From Panagrolaimus kolymaensis (taxonomy: Eukaryota; Nematoda; Chromadorea; Rhabditida; Panagrolaimidae), in NCBI GenBank assembly GCA_028622995.1, contig JAJQJQ010000021.1, positions 2,790,001-2,854,000 of the forward strand: a DNA stretch of 64,000 nucleotides, in the 5' to 3' direction. The translations under genes and the position numbers were made by a program. Every line of letters begins with the position of its first letter. Position 1 is the first letter of the stretch. This document shows, piece by piece, positions 12,289 through 22,800 of this stretch. The notes under the pieces are model-generated. The model was not told the origin of the DNA. It ran no database searches and saw only the letters and a list, made by a program, of their open reading frames with translations.

Positions 12289-13963
12289 ATGCCTGAAGAT
12301 TGGAACAACAACAATGATAATAAACCTTCTCATGCTGTTGCTGCTGGAGGGAAAGCTTCAAACGAAAAAGAAGAAAACAAAAGTGCTAAAGCTAAAGTTC
12401 CTGGATCAAAAGAAACACTAAAGAAAGATGTTGCTTCACCTAAAGTAAGTTTAATACACAAAGTTTTGTCTTTTACTTTCTGAATATTTTAGATTGATGG
12501 TTCAAAGAAAGAGATAAAAGCTTCATCTGGTCCTGCTGCTGCTTTTTCAACTTCAACGCCGCCTCTTAAAGCTCCATCACCAAGTTTAACACCAACTTCA
12601 ACACCTGCTGCTACTACCTCTCATTTACCTAAAAGTGGAAAAGATTCAAAACCTAAAACTGATGTCAACATATCAAATAGTAAAAAAGAATCCACAAGCA
12701 AGAAGGAAACTCCAAAAAAGGTTTATTTGTTTCGTTTTTAACACTTTTTACATAATTTTTTTTTCTTCAGTTAATAATCAAAGAACTTATTCGAAAACAC
12801 TTGCTTGCTGGTTCTGTTCGAATGGAATATGAATTATGGGAACTTCATCAACTTTTGGATTTGGCAAAAGTTTCTATGGAAAAGAAAGATACACTCATTG
12901 AAGTTCGTGCACCTGTAAATATTTGTGGAGATATTCAGTGTGTTTGTTTCTTTTAGATAAATTGTCTTTAATTATATGTTGTGTTTTTTCAGTGGTCAAT
13001 ACACCGATCTGATGCGAATATTTAACGTTCGTTTTTTAATAGAAGTTTTTATCATTAATTATTTTGTTTTTAGTCATGTGGTATGCCATTCAAGTCTCGT
13101 TATCTGTTCCTTGGAGATTATGTGGATCGTGGAAGACATTCATTGGAAGTCATCGTGTTACTTCTTGCTTGCCAAATTCAATTTCCTAAACATATCTTTT
13201 TACTTCGAGGAAATCACGAATTACCAAATATCAATCGGTAAGTTTTTATTTTTACTTAGGATGAAATTTTCTTAACTAATGTAATTTTAGCGTTTATGGT
13301 TTTCACGCAGAAATTAGAACAAGATATCGCTCAATTCTTGAATCCAAACAACTTTATGATCATTTCAATCAAATTTTCTCAGAAATGCCATTAGCTGCCA
13401 TCGTCGAAGGGAAAATACTATGTATGCATGGTGGATTATCTCCTGAACTCAATCATCTTGATGATATACGAAAAATCAAACGTCCTTTAACAGTTGCTCG
13501 TGGCATTGCACAAGATTTACTATGGGCTGATCCTGAATCTGGTGTCAAAGGTTTTCAACCAAATAAAATTCGCGCCGTTTCTCATGTATTTGGTGAAGAT
13601 GCAGTTCACTCAAAAACAAAGCAACTTGGAATTGATATGGTTATTCGGGCTCATCAAGTTGTGGAATTTGGTTATGCTTTTTTTGCAAATCGTCAATTGG
13701 TTACTGTTTTCTCTGCTGCAAGGTACCATGAAGATTTATGCAATTATGCTGCTGTTGTACAAGTTGATGATCGTCTGGAACTTACTTTTATGCAACTCAA
13801 ACCATGTGAATATGATGAACAAACTAAATCAAAAATCGTTCCTACTGCTGACTGTGATGAAGAAAATGATGATGAAGTTCGTGCAACTCCAGTTCCTTCA
13901 ACACCACTTTTAAAAGATGAAGAAGGTAGCGCTGACTCCAAACATTTTACATTCAAAAGATGA
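12289..13963 (+). CDS. Divergent PP1-family serine/threonine phosphatase, copy B
   Basis: Six exons (12289-12444, 12493-12720, 12771-12937, 12993-13026, 13074-13237, 13291-13963) give 473 residues. Intron positions and phases match copy A exactly, so the pair is a tandem duplication. The core keeps [25 protein letters not shown] and a more canonical RAHQV, and again has [11 protein letters not shown] in place of the PP1 SAPNYC loop. The N-terminal ~127 residues are low-complexity and basic but less conserved between copies than the core. The C-tail differs (ends HFTFKR) and remains acidic in its middle. The short 34-bp exon 4 ends in Asn where copy A has Tyr. Activity is expected; substrates are unknown. 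A testis-biased role is a family-level inference. Confidence 0.85.
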
Positions 13964-14314
13964 CTAATTCAACATTCATATTAAATAATTATTGTAATAA
14001 CGTGTATTTCATTTATTAACAAGATTGAATAAAGATTTTTTCTCCACTTTTGTTTTTTCATTATATTTTTATGCTTTTTTTGAAGCTTTTTCGTGGATAG
14101 CTTTATGTAAAGTGATTGATGTTTTGTTTTTTTATCTGCACATATATTTTTTCAACATTTGAATAAAAACGGTATCAATATGCTTTTAAACGATCATAAT
14201 TTATCTTGAAATCCTATTTATTCTTTTTTATTAATAGCAGGCGATAAAAATAAACAAAAATTACAAAAAAGTAAAAGAGAGATCATTTTTGATTAAAAAA
14301 TGTGGAGGAGAATA
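13964..14314. other. Convergent intergenic region
   Basis: Copy B ends at 13963 with a polyadenylation signal (GAATAAAGA near 14,025-14,033). The minus-strand glycine-rich gene ends at 14315. The rest is AT-rich with no further feature seen. Confidence 0.5.
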
Positions 14315-14677
14315 TTAAGCCCGTCGGAAGCCACCCATCGCTCCCATCATAGCGCCCATCATTGCGCCACGGAATGCACCTTGAACTCCACCTTGTTGGC
14401 CTCCGCCGCCACCCATGCCTCCTCCTAAAATTATAAAGCTTTAGTTATTTGCTTTTGAAGCAACCAAAAAAAACATACCATAGTATGGTCCACCACCGCC
14501 ATAATAAGGTCCCATTCCTCCACCACCATAATGCTCATCATGATGGTGATGATGATAATCACCTCCGCCACCATACATGCCTTGGCCGCCTCCATAATAT
14601 GGATTACCGCCATACCATTGACAAATCACAGAACCAAAAAGAGCAATCAAAAAAGTAAAACAAAGTAAACCTTTCAT
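14315..14677 (-). CDS. Small secreted Gly/Tyr/His-rich peptide
   Basis: Exons 14479-14677 and 14315-14424 (minus) join in phase 1 to 102 residues. A signal peptide (MKGLLCFTFLIALFGSVIC) precedes QWYGGNPYYGGG repeats, an acidic-histidine cluster DYHHHHHDEHY, more GGGG.GPYYG, and a tail of GAMMGAMMGAMGGFRRA. The YGG/GGY composition resembles nematode glycine-rich antimicrobial (NLP/caenacin-type) and cuticle or eggshell peptides. The five-His run could bind metal. No enzyme domain is present. A TATA box (TATAAATA on the minus strand, 14,735-14,742) lies 58 bp upstream of the ATG. Function is inferred from composition only. Confidence 0.72.
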
Positions 14678-14734
14678 TTTTTTTCTTTCAAAAAATCTGA
14701 TTTATGCTTACAAACTTCCCAAATATTAAACTCA

Positions 14735-14742
14735 TATTTATA
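14735..14742 (-). promoter_or_regulatory. TATA box of the Gly/Tyr/His-rich gene
   Basis: TATAAATA reads on the minus strand 58 bp before the start codon at 14677. Confidence 0.5.
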
Positions 14743-15143
14743 CCCGAAAATATTTGTTGTCCTCAATGATTATACATATTAGAAGCTTTTACGAAACTGT
14801 GACCTTCCAAAATATGATAGATATGCTAAACGAAAAACAAAAAAATAAATAAATAAAGCAAATTCGATTTTCAAAAAAATAAAAACTAGTTTAAAGTTCC
14901 AAAAACAACGTCGTTTGTCGTCGGTCGAAGAACAAGTTTTTTTCTTCTTCAAAAAAAGTCTTTGTTGTTTGGCTAATTAAGGTTTCAACTATTAAAAAAA
15001 AGTGTGCTTGAACCAAAATTTTTTTTATGAAATCAACAAAAAAAATAAAAAAAGTAAAAACAAAATCAGCACCACATAGATAAAGTTTATCTTTGATAAT
15101 CAATTTTTTTGTTATGAAATTTTAAAGAAATTTGTTTGTTTAT
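14743..15143. other. AT-rich spacer between two minus-strand secreted-protein genes
   Basis: No coding or RNA feature is seen. An ORF on the minus strand at 14,891-15,103 is Phe-rich low complexity and was not accepted. Confidence 0.4.
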
Positions 15144-15680
15144 TTATTTTTTTCCTATACCAATGCTAAAACATGTTAAACAAAAATTGAAACCAAATCC
15201 GCCTCCTCCTGATTGATATGATGGGTAATAATAGGATGAGGGATAATAAGATGGATAATAATAAGTTGGTTGTTGGTAATAACTGAAAATATTTTGATCA
15301 AAAATCAAAGAAAGATTATGAAAACTACGAATTATGAAATTTGATACTCTCATATCGAAATTGACAACAATGGATATTATTAGTTTCAATTGTCACAACA
15401 AAATTTATAAACCCCTTATTATTATTACTTACCTTGGCTGCTGATAATAAGGTTGTTGATAATAAACTTGTTGTTGTTGCTTTGGATAATAATGTTGATT
15501 TTGAACTTGATAATAATGGTATGTTTGAGGCTTATAAATCAATGAATCTGCTTCTGCTTGAAAATCTTCTTGAAAATTATATCGAGTTGATTTTCGAATT
15601 GAAGCTCCTTTTCCAGAAATTTGAGAAACAAAAATTGTAAAAAATAAAAAATAAATCCAAAAATCATTTTGAAAATTCAT
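15144..15680 (-). CDS. Secreted Tyr/Gln/Pro-rich structural-type protein
   Basis: Exons 15433-15680 and 15144-15282 (minus) join in phase 2 to 128 residues. The N-terminus is a signal peptide (WIYFLFFTIFVSQISG). The mature chain is dominated by Tyr, Gln and Pro: HYYQVQNQHYYPKQQQQVYYQQPYYQQP across the exon junction, then YYYPSYYPSSYYYPSYQSGGGG, ending FNFCLTCFSIGIGKK. A Tyr-rich, low-complexity secreted chain fits a cross-linkable cuticle, eggshell or matrix protein. The CLTC pair could form a disulfide. No named family is recognised. It sits between two other small secreted low-complexity genes, suggesting a local cluster with related extracellular roles. Confidence 0.7.
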
Positions 15681-16526
15681 TTTTGTGTTTCATCAAAAAG
15701 AAAAATGTTTGACAAAAATAAATTTTTTCTCGTGCTTTTTTTATTTTTGAGTTAGAAAAAAGGCCAAAATAAAGCCGTTTAGCGTCAAGGTTAATTGCCT
15801 ATGTTGTTGTTGCTGGTTTACATTATTTTTATTCGAGGTAAAAATTTTAATGCTGCCATTTTTATTTGAGTTAAATTTTTGTGAGGGAAAGAACGAATGT
15901 AAGAAATAAAAGTTTTGGCCGATAAAGTAAAACAAAACTAGTTTCAAATTTCATTCATGATGATGTGGCTCTTGGTTTTTTTTTATTGGATCACTTCTTT
16001 CATTTGTTTGCCAATCAACAAAACATGAATAAATTTTATATGCACTTTTATTAGTTTTTTTTTAAATTTTATTTTCCTGAACTCCACGAAAGGTTTAAAA
16101 CAAAATATCGTTTAGGTCAATCCACACTTGATTATGTTTTTAGAGATTATTGAAGAAAAAAAAAATATAAAGATAAATGATAAATGAGATAAAAATTTTT
16201 ATAGGCGAAATGAAAAATAAAAATCATAACCAAAAAAAGAAAAGATAAAAATATTGTAAATAATGGATGAAAAAGAAGAAGACCTCGATCTTGATCTTTA
16301 CGTACGTACAAATCTTTGTAACTATAAACAGATGAGTCCTTTTCGGATTGTAGCACTAATGCATGCAATTGATGGATAAAGGCGGAGATATATTCTCTTT
16401 TGATCTAATTTTTCATTTATTTACATCAATATAAAAGTGGCATAATTTGAACCAGATAAATCCACTTATTTTTTCACTGGGTTGTTGCTACTACTTCTGC
16501 TGCAAAAGTTGAAGAAAAAAAGAAGA
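15681..16526. promoter_or_regulatory. Divergent intergenic region with TATA box at 16,430
   Basis: This 0.85 kb lies between divergently transcribed genes. TATAAAAG at 16,430-16,437 sits 97 bp before the plus-strand ATG at 16527. The remainder is AT-rich with no gene seen. Confidence 0.5.
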
Positions 16527-17221
16527 ATGAAAATTTTCCTTATTTCCATCATTGCTTTGGGTGTTGCTGTTGCTGGAGCATTCCCTTCACCGTAAGTTTC
16601 TCTTTTTTTAATTTTTGTTTGCAAATTTTAAATTTATTTTTTTGCAGTTATTCCGGCAGAAATCTTGAACGCTTAAGACGCCAATTAGCTTCTTCAACAT
16701 ATGGTAGCACAACTTATGGAAGCACCGTGGGTGGATTAGGAGGAACTGGTTCCACTTTTAGCAGCAATCGTCAAACCGTTTCATCCGTTGGAACTCCAAT
16801 TTCCACCGTTGGAACCCTTGGTGGTGGTCTTGTTGGAACTCCTATCTCAACTGTTGGAACCCTTGGAGGCGTTGGCACTCCCATCTCAACTGTTGGAACA
16901 TTAGGTGGTGGCCCAGTAATTAGTGGAGTTCCAATTTCAACTGTTGAAACTATTGGCGGAGGCATTGGAGGTCCAATCATTGGAGGCGGACTTCCTATTT
17001 CAACCGTAGGTCAAACTTATGTTGGCAATCCCGTTGTTGGAGGAGTCACTACTCTTGGAAATGTTGGCACAGTTGGCACCCTTGGAACTCTTGGAGGCAT
17101 TGGTGGAAGCAGCACTCGAACTGTTACCTCCACAAACACAAATGTTGGCGGCCTTGGTGGTCTTGGAGGTCTTGGAAGCACTCATGAACGCACCGTTGTT
17201 ACTCAAACTCAACTTGGTTAA
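16527..17221 (+). CDS. Secreted Gly/Thr/Val repeat protein
   Basis: Exons 16527-16591 and 16648-17221 join in phase 2 to 212 residues. A strong signal peptide (MKIFLISIIALGVAVAGA) is followed by FPSPYSGRNLERLRRQLAS, which contains a basic RLRR cleavage-like site. The remainder is imperfect repeats of a 12-residue unit, GTPISTVGTLGG, seen about five times in drifting form (GVPISTVETIGG, GLPISTVGQTY), then GNVGTVGTLGTLGG and GGLGGLGGLG. No Cys is present in the mature repeat. The composition suggests an extracellular structural or silk-like protein, with the RLRR site leaving open a propeptide. Family not recognised. A TATA box is 97 bp upstream. Confidence 0.75.
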
Positions 17222-18157
17222 ATATAAAAAATATAAAACTTGTTTATGATTTTTGATTGATTGATTATGTAAAATTTTAGCAATAAAAAATAAAATTAGT
17301 AATAAATGGTGGATTTTAAAAAAATTTTGCCACTTTTTTTTCAACATAAAATCGCAATACCAAAAGACAATGTAAAAAAAAAAACAATATTTACGTTGTG
17401 ACTTTTTGATTGGTTTTATTATTTGAAACATGACTCAAATAAAAATTACATTACAAAAATTATTCATAAATTTGAAAATAAAATATTGAAAGAATTAATC
17501 AATTTATGCGTTAATAATAACATGAGTTTAAATGATTCATTGTTGTTCGGATTTTTCAACGTTGAAAAATTGTTTTTTAAAATACACTAAAATTAACAAA
17601 TTTGGAGAGGGTTTATTTATTTAATCGCTATTTAAAATTTGTAAATCTATTATGACAAATAAAGGAACATCAAAAGTGCAGCAACAAATATGAAAAAAAA
17701 ATGAAAAGAGACACAATGGAGGGAACTCTTTTTTTGTGTATTTTTTTATTGAATTTAGCCAATTAATGAAGAGACAGACTTTGACTGACTCATTCACCTT
17801 TTTTTTCAATCAGGAAATCAAGTGCAGTGATCAAAATCAAACGATAAATGATAAGAATTTTAAAAAAAACCTATCCCTTATTTTTTTGCTATAAAAAGAC
17901 AAAAGAGTAAATATTGAATATTCTCCCACGTGTGTTTTTGTTTTGCTATTTTTTTCTGACTAAATTTTGTTTGATTTTCAATTTATTTATATTAATCTTT
18001 TCCAAAACATTACTATTTTTTTTGTATTATTTATCCAATTGCGTCAAATACAAATAAAAAACATATTTTTTGGGCGTGACACGAGGGTGTTAGTATCGAA
18101 AAAAATAAAAAACAATAATACTCCTCCAATCCGAGGAATAATTTATTTTTTGAAGAA
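17222..18157. other. AT-rich intergenic region
   Basis: About 0.9 kb without recognisable exons. AATAAA hexamers near 17,281-17,295 probably end the upstream gene. The rest holds poly-A/poly-T tracts. A CACGTG motif (TCCCACGTGTG) is at about 17,926-17,936. Confidence 0.4.
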
Positions 18158-18165
18158 TATAAAAG
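18158..18165 (+). promoter_or_regulatory. TATA box of the basic secretory protein gene
   Basis: TATAAAAG lies 68 bp before the ATG at 18226, in a context (GAATATAAAAGCTGGC) like other TATA boxes in this window. Confidence 0.55.
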
Positions 18166-18225
18166 CTGGCGATTAACTTTGATTTTTAATAGCTTTTTTG
18201 AAGCTTCTAAATTTTTTTGTGAATC

Positions 18226-18861
18226 ATGAAAATTTTTATTATTTCAGAAGTTTTATTTTTGTTTTCTATGGCTTCTGTTAACTATGGAATAGAAGTTCAA
18301 ACGACGGGTGATCCAAATTTCCCAAAAGATTTATCACAAAAACTTGTGGAAACTTGTAAAACTGTATATCCCAAAATTAAAGATTATTTCAATAAAAATG
18401 CTCCAGAATCCATTACTTTTAAATATGATGCATCATATGATGGAGTGGCATATAGCTCTGGACCTATGACCGTATTTAGTTCCAAATATATGACCGAACA
18501 TCCAAAGGATATCGATGTTGTAACTCATGAAGTCACACATATTATTCAAGCATATCCAAAATATGATCCAAGTTGGCTTGTTGAAGGAATAGCAGATTTT
18601 TCAAGATTTAAATTTGGTGAGGATAATGCTGGAGCAGGATGGAGTTTGCCTAAATTTGAAGCAAAACAAAAATACACTGATTCTTATCGAATCACCGCTC
18701 GATTTTTGGCGTGGCTTGATAAACATTATAATGGAATCGTGCAAAAACTTGATTCAGCTATGCGTGATTCAACTTTTAATAATAATGAAACATGGAAAAA
18801 AATTACTCAAAAAACTGTTGATGAATTATGGAAGGATTATGCAAATAATCCAAATCTCTAA
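18226..18861 (+). CDS. Secreted basic secretory protein (BSP) family, zinc-peptidase-like, intronless
   Basis: A single uninterrupted frame of 211 residues. Residues 1-21 look like a signal peptide. The body matches the BSP family (Pfam 'peptidase of plants and bacteria'): VVTHEVTHIIQ gives an HExxH zinc-binding motif at residues 101-105, followed by the family signature WLVEGIADFSRFKFG (E at 120, D at 123) and SYRITARFLAWLDKHY. The family, described mainly from plants (induced in defence), bacteria and fungi, is thought to be proteolytic. All putative metal ligands appear intact, so the protein may be an active secreted metalloprotease. It is one of the few intronless genes here, while all other intact genes have introns, and has its own TATA box. 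Horizontal acquisition is possible but unproven. Family call fairly confident; activity inferred. Confidence 0.78.
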   Translation: MKIFIISEVLFLFSMASVNYGIEVQTTGDPNFPKDLSQKLVETCKTVYPKIKDYFNKNAPESITFKYDASYDGVAYSSGPMTVFSSKYMTEHPKDIDVVTHEVTHIIQAYPKYDPSWLVEGIADFSRFKFGEDNAGAGWSLPKFEAKQKYTDSYRITARFLAWLDKHYNGIVQKLDSAMRDSTFNNNETWKKITQKTVDELWKDYANNPNL

Positions 18862-19020
18862 TTTAACAAAAAATTTGTTTGTGTTAAATTTTGTTATAAA
18901 ATAAATAAATAATAAACGCCTTAAAATTTATGAAATATTTTATGATATTTATTTTACCGCTTGAAATTATTATATGACTTTTTTAATGAAAAAAAAAGAA
19001 GAAAAAAGTAAAAAAGTTAT
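18862..19020. terminator. 3' flank of the BSP gene
   Basis: AAATAAATAATAAACG at 18,900-18,915 contains AATAAA-type polyadenylation signals 40-50 bp after the stop. Confidence 0.45.
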
Positions 19021-19118
19021 CCAGCCAGCCGGAATCGAACCGGCGGCCTTGGGACTTTGAGTCCAATGAAACAAACTCGGGGCTTTCATCCCATACTCTA
19101 CCACTGAGCTATGGCTGG
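19021..19118 (-). tRNA. tRNA-like gene, CCAGCCA family member 1 (anticodon unresolved)
   Basis: Read on the minus strand: a 7-bp acceptor stem CCAGCCA/TGGCTGG, D-arm GCTC-AGTGGTA-GAGT (A box), T-arm GCCGG-TTCGATT-CCGGC (B box) and a 5-nt variable segment. The central arm is about 44 nt instead of 17. TGGGA can pair with TCCCA, but the enclosed 34 nt do not show a standard U33 loop. If a canonical intron follows base 37, GAA (Phe) would be one reading; it is not secure. Either it is an intron-bearing tRNA or a tRNA-like element with a replaced anticodon arm. Two relatives occur at 25,433 and 50,508. Confidence 0.6.
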
Positions 19119-19720
19119 AACAAAAACGTATTATTTAATTTTCTTTTTAAAAAAATAAACTAAAAAAGAATTTACTTGCGTTTTAAAAAAGTTTTTCTGA
19201 AGTTTAAAGATTTTGATGATTTTGCAAAAATACTAACGCAATTAATTATTAACAAACCGAGTGGCTAATAAACAAGATTGAGTTTCCAGAAATAAATGCT
19301 GGAAAAAAAGATGAAAATTTTCGAAATTAATCTTTGCATCTTTTAGAACCATATTCCCCATATATATGTAAGAGGTATGAACTGTTTCTTAAATAATTTA
19401 GCCACAGTTTATCAACAAGTACTTTCATGCTCTCTTGTAGGTAAAAATTTTTGTATCAGCTAAAGAAAAAAAAAGTTGTAAATTTAATGGAAATTTTTGA
19501 CATATTTTGTAAGCTGTTTTATTTAATATTGTTGATTCAACTTTCCAAGTAATGACGCTTGATTTCTTTCCCATCACTGTCTTTTGTTTGTGATTTTGTG
19601 GAGAAAATTTCAAAAATATTTTCATTCTGAAAAATAGAGAAACGATTTCAATTGTTTTTTATTTTATTAAAAAAGAAATTTGTCTAATTTAATTTTTTGT
19701 TGCAAAAATGAAAAAATATT
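19119..19720. other. AT-rich spacer between tRNA genes
   Basis: No supported gene. A minus ORF at 19,425-19,625 has mixed composition (contains VITWKVESTILNK) but no domain, signal or partner exon, so it is not called. Confidence 0.35.
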
Positions 19721-19840
19721 TGCTGGAAGTGGGATTTGAACCCACGCCCTCATTCGAGGAGTAGAAAACCCCGGCTCGCATATAATGCGTAAGAGAATAA
19801 CTCTTGAGTCTACCGCCTTAGACCACTCGGCCATCCCAGC
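19721..19840 (-). tRNA. tRNA-Leu(CAA) with intron
   Basis: On the minus strand: acceptor GCTGGGA / TTCCAGC plus discriminator A, D-arm TGGCCGAGTGGTCTAAGGC, anticodon stem GTAGA/TCTAC with loop CT-CAA-G (anticodon at 19,804-19,806), an intron of about 36 nt after position 37 including GCATTATATGC, a long variable arm CCTC-GAAT-GAGG typical of class II tRNAs, and T-arm GTGGG-TTCAAAT-CCCAC. All arms pair. Introns in tRNA-Leu(CAA) are common in animals. A second, transposon-split copy with the same flanks lies at 36,143-38,653. Confidence 0.9.
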
Positions 19841-22800
19841 ATATTTGTTTTGTTCATCAAAGTTTTTTTATGTATGTGTCCTTTTTTATAAAGTCAAGGC
19901 CTTGCAATATCAAAAAATGAATTAAAAATTTAAAAAAAAGAAGAATTGTTTTGTCAATAAAATTAATTTCTTGTTTGCCACCACCCACAGAAGATGTAAA
20001 AACTCTTTGTTTTTCTTTATTATAATTTTTAAAAGAAAAACTTTTTACGAATTATGTAACATGATATTTATTTTTTTTAGGGTTTTGATTCTGTCACTCA
20101 TTTTCACGTCAGAAAGTGTCAAACGAAAGAAAAAAAATGTTCCGCATCATTCAAAAAGTTTTTTTGTTTGTTTCATGTCAATTTTTGAGTTTGTTTCTTT
20201 TACAACAACAAAAAATTAAGTAAAAGAAAACTAAAACATTTCAGAAAAAAAGAAAAACGAAAAAAGCGAAGGAGTTGTAAGCAAAATAATGTTGTTGGAA
20301 CACATGTCAAATATCTATCTTCATTTCTTAGCATATATATTTTTGTTTGCACTTTTGTCTCATTCCCTTCAAATGTTTTTCTTAAGAATCTATCCCTAGT
20401 TTTCTTCTTCCTTGCTGTTTTTTTGCTTTTTAAGTTACTTGGGTCATTTGATAAGAAAGTTTTAGAAGAAACAAAATAAAATATGTGGCAAAGCTGTTTT
20501 TACATATCAAACTTAAAAAAATGGGATTAAACTTCTCAAAGATTAGTTATTGTGATTAATTGAAATGTTTTGTTTTTGTTATTTGAAAAAAAAATTTATT
20601 GCTTTCTCTCATTTTTTGTTTTTTGAAAATGATGCAATGGAAAAAGAAAATTCAATGAGATGATTTTTCTTTTTGGTTAATGATCCGGAAAACCTTGTGA
20701 ACTTGGAAACATTTTGGCTTGTTTTGCTCGATCGCAGGAAAGCCATTATCTGTAAAATACTAACTTTCGTAAACTCAAAATACTTTACAAATTGCCATTG
20801 ATAAATCTTTTTTTTTGGCTTCAGAAAAACGTAAAATATTTTTTCGAAAAAGTGATTTTTAAAAACCTCCAACAAAATTTTGTTTTAAACGCTTTTTGAT
20901 TATTATTTTTTTAAAGAAGTAAGTAATTTCAAAGAACTGTTTTTTAGTGCCATTTGGGACCTCGTTATTATTATATTTTGACTTCCAAAAGTTAAAGTCA
21001 AAAGCAATTGTTATTATTTTTTTGGATGGACTTTGAAAAAAAAAACATAATAATAGAAGGAAGAACTTTTGTTCATTCATTTTGGCACCCCTTGGAGGAG
21101 GAGTTTTTTTTGTTGTTTAGTTGAAAGAATGAAGAAAAAAAATGCCTACTAAAAAAATAAGGTCTTTGCTTTCTTTCTTTTTTTGTTATTTTCATCTTCT
21201 GGGGCTTACATGTTTTCTCATTTATTGGAGGGTTTAAACTTTAAAGCTACTTTATTTTCTAACTTTTGTAGTTAAGATTTTTTTTTTGGGTATTTGAAAG
21301 ATTTTTTTAAAGTACGGAATTTCAAAAAAAAGAAACACATTTTATTTTTTTTTGTTTCTTTTTTCTTATGAGTTTTTGACTTTTCGTTTATTTCTTCTTT
21401 TTTTTATATGTTGTTTCTTTTTTGTTTCTGACAAATATAATAATCCCAGATTTTTTTTCTTCTTCTTCTTGTCATCCTCGATTTGCCATAGGCAATTTTA
21501 AAGTGACATTAAAATAAAAAGAAAGACGTTTATTCAATGGTCCTCAAAATTTTTTTTTTGAAATGAAAATCGTCATTTTCCGTTTCGGGTTTTTTTATAA
21601 ACATAATATAAAACTGCCACTATCATCAAAACCCCAAAAACTAACAAGTACAAACAATTTTTCCATTTTCAACCAAAACAAAAAGAAATGTGATTGGTTT
21701 TTTTCGGGTTTTTTTTTCTGTTAGCGACGACCCACAAATTCGTTACTCCTTTTTTTGTTGCATAGTTTTTTTTCGCCCTTGCCTGAACATTGGATTGAAT
21801 AAATTAAGTGGAAGAAAAAATTGAGTGGTGGTAGTAATGCGAAAAACTTAGCTTTTTATCTTTGAAGAGTAACAACTCTTGAATTTCTTACTCTTTTGTC
21901 CGCGCCTTTTCGTCTCCGCCATCGACGACACATCGCTTTGGAAAAGGGTTGCCATCGGCAAAAAAATTTAACATATGTACAACTTCTTTTTTTTTTGATG
22001 GCCTACTTTACCCGCTATGATTTTGAGTTTTTTTATGGTAAAAAAAGTTAAAAGTGCTTTGACAACTTTGAGATGACTTTTTGCAATTTGAAGAAGAAAG
22101 CGGTTCATTGATAATAGTAAAATATGGAACCCCGAAGGGTCATTGAAATTTATGAACAATTCTTTCCATTTCTTCCGGAGCAATTTTTGGAGGTGGCCAT
22201 CACAGAGAAAAATGTTACATTTCTTTCCGCTAAAATTTTGATCCTTTGACTAAATTATTTAAATTTGATTTGTTTTAATCTATGAAAAATGTTTGCTTCA
22301 ATAATCAAAAACACATTTGCCATTTTTTGACGCTGCAAATCCACGACTATCATTTCTTCTTTTTTCTATGCCTCAGAAATTTCTTGCAAAAATTTTGGAC
22401 CTTCAATTGAAAACAAAAGTTTTTCATCTTTGATCTTTGCAAAATGAATTTTCTTCGAATTTTTTTTACGCAGATAACTCTTCCTCAATTTCCAACATCA
22501 CTTTTTTTAATATCTTCCTCCTCATCAATTTCACCAACAAAAAAAAACTTTTATTCTCGTAAATTTTTACAACTTTTTTATTTTACCCACCAAAGTAAAG
22601 TAAAAAGTAAGTAAGTCCATTTTATGGCTAATTTATTTTATTTTCTTCTTTTTTTTTATTATCAAACCAGGGCCACAAATTGCAATTGGTCATCATCAAC
22701 TGTGTTGTGACATTCCATTTTGTTGTTATTTTATTTGCTTCAAAAAAAAAAGGAATTCCGCAGTAAATTAAATTTCATTTCCTTTTTTGGCAATTTCATT

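Noticed and set aside
14449..14658. His-rich plus-strand ORF
   Set aside because: Antisense shadow of the Gly/Tyr/His-rich secreted peptide.
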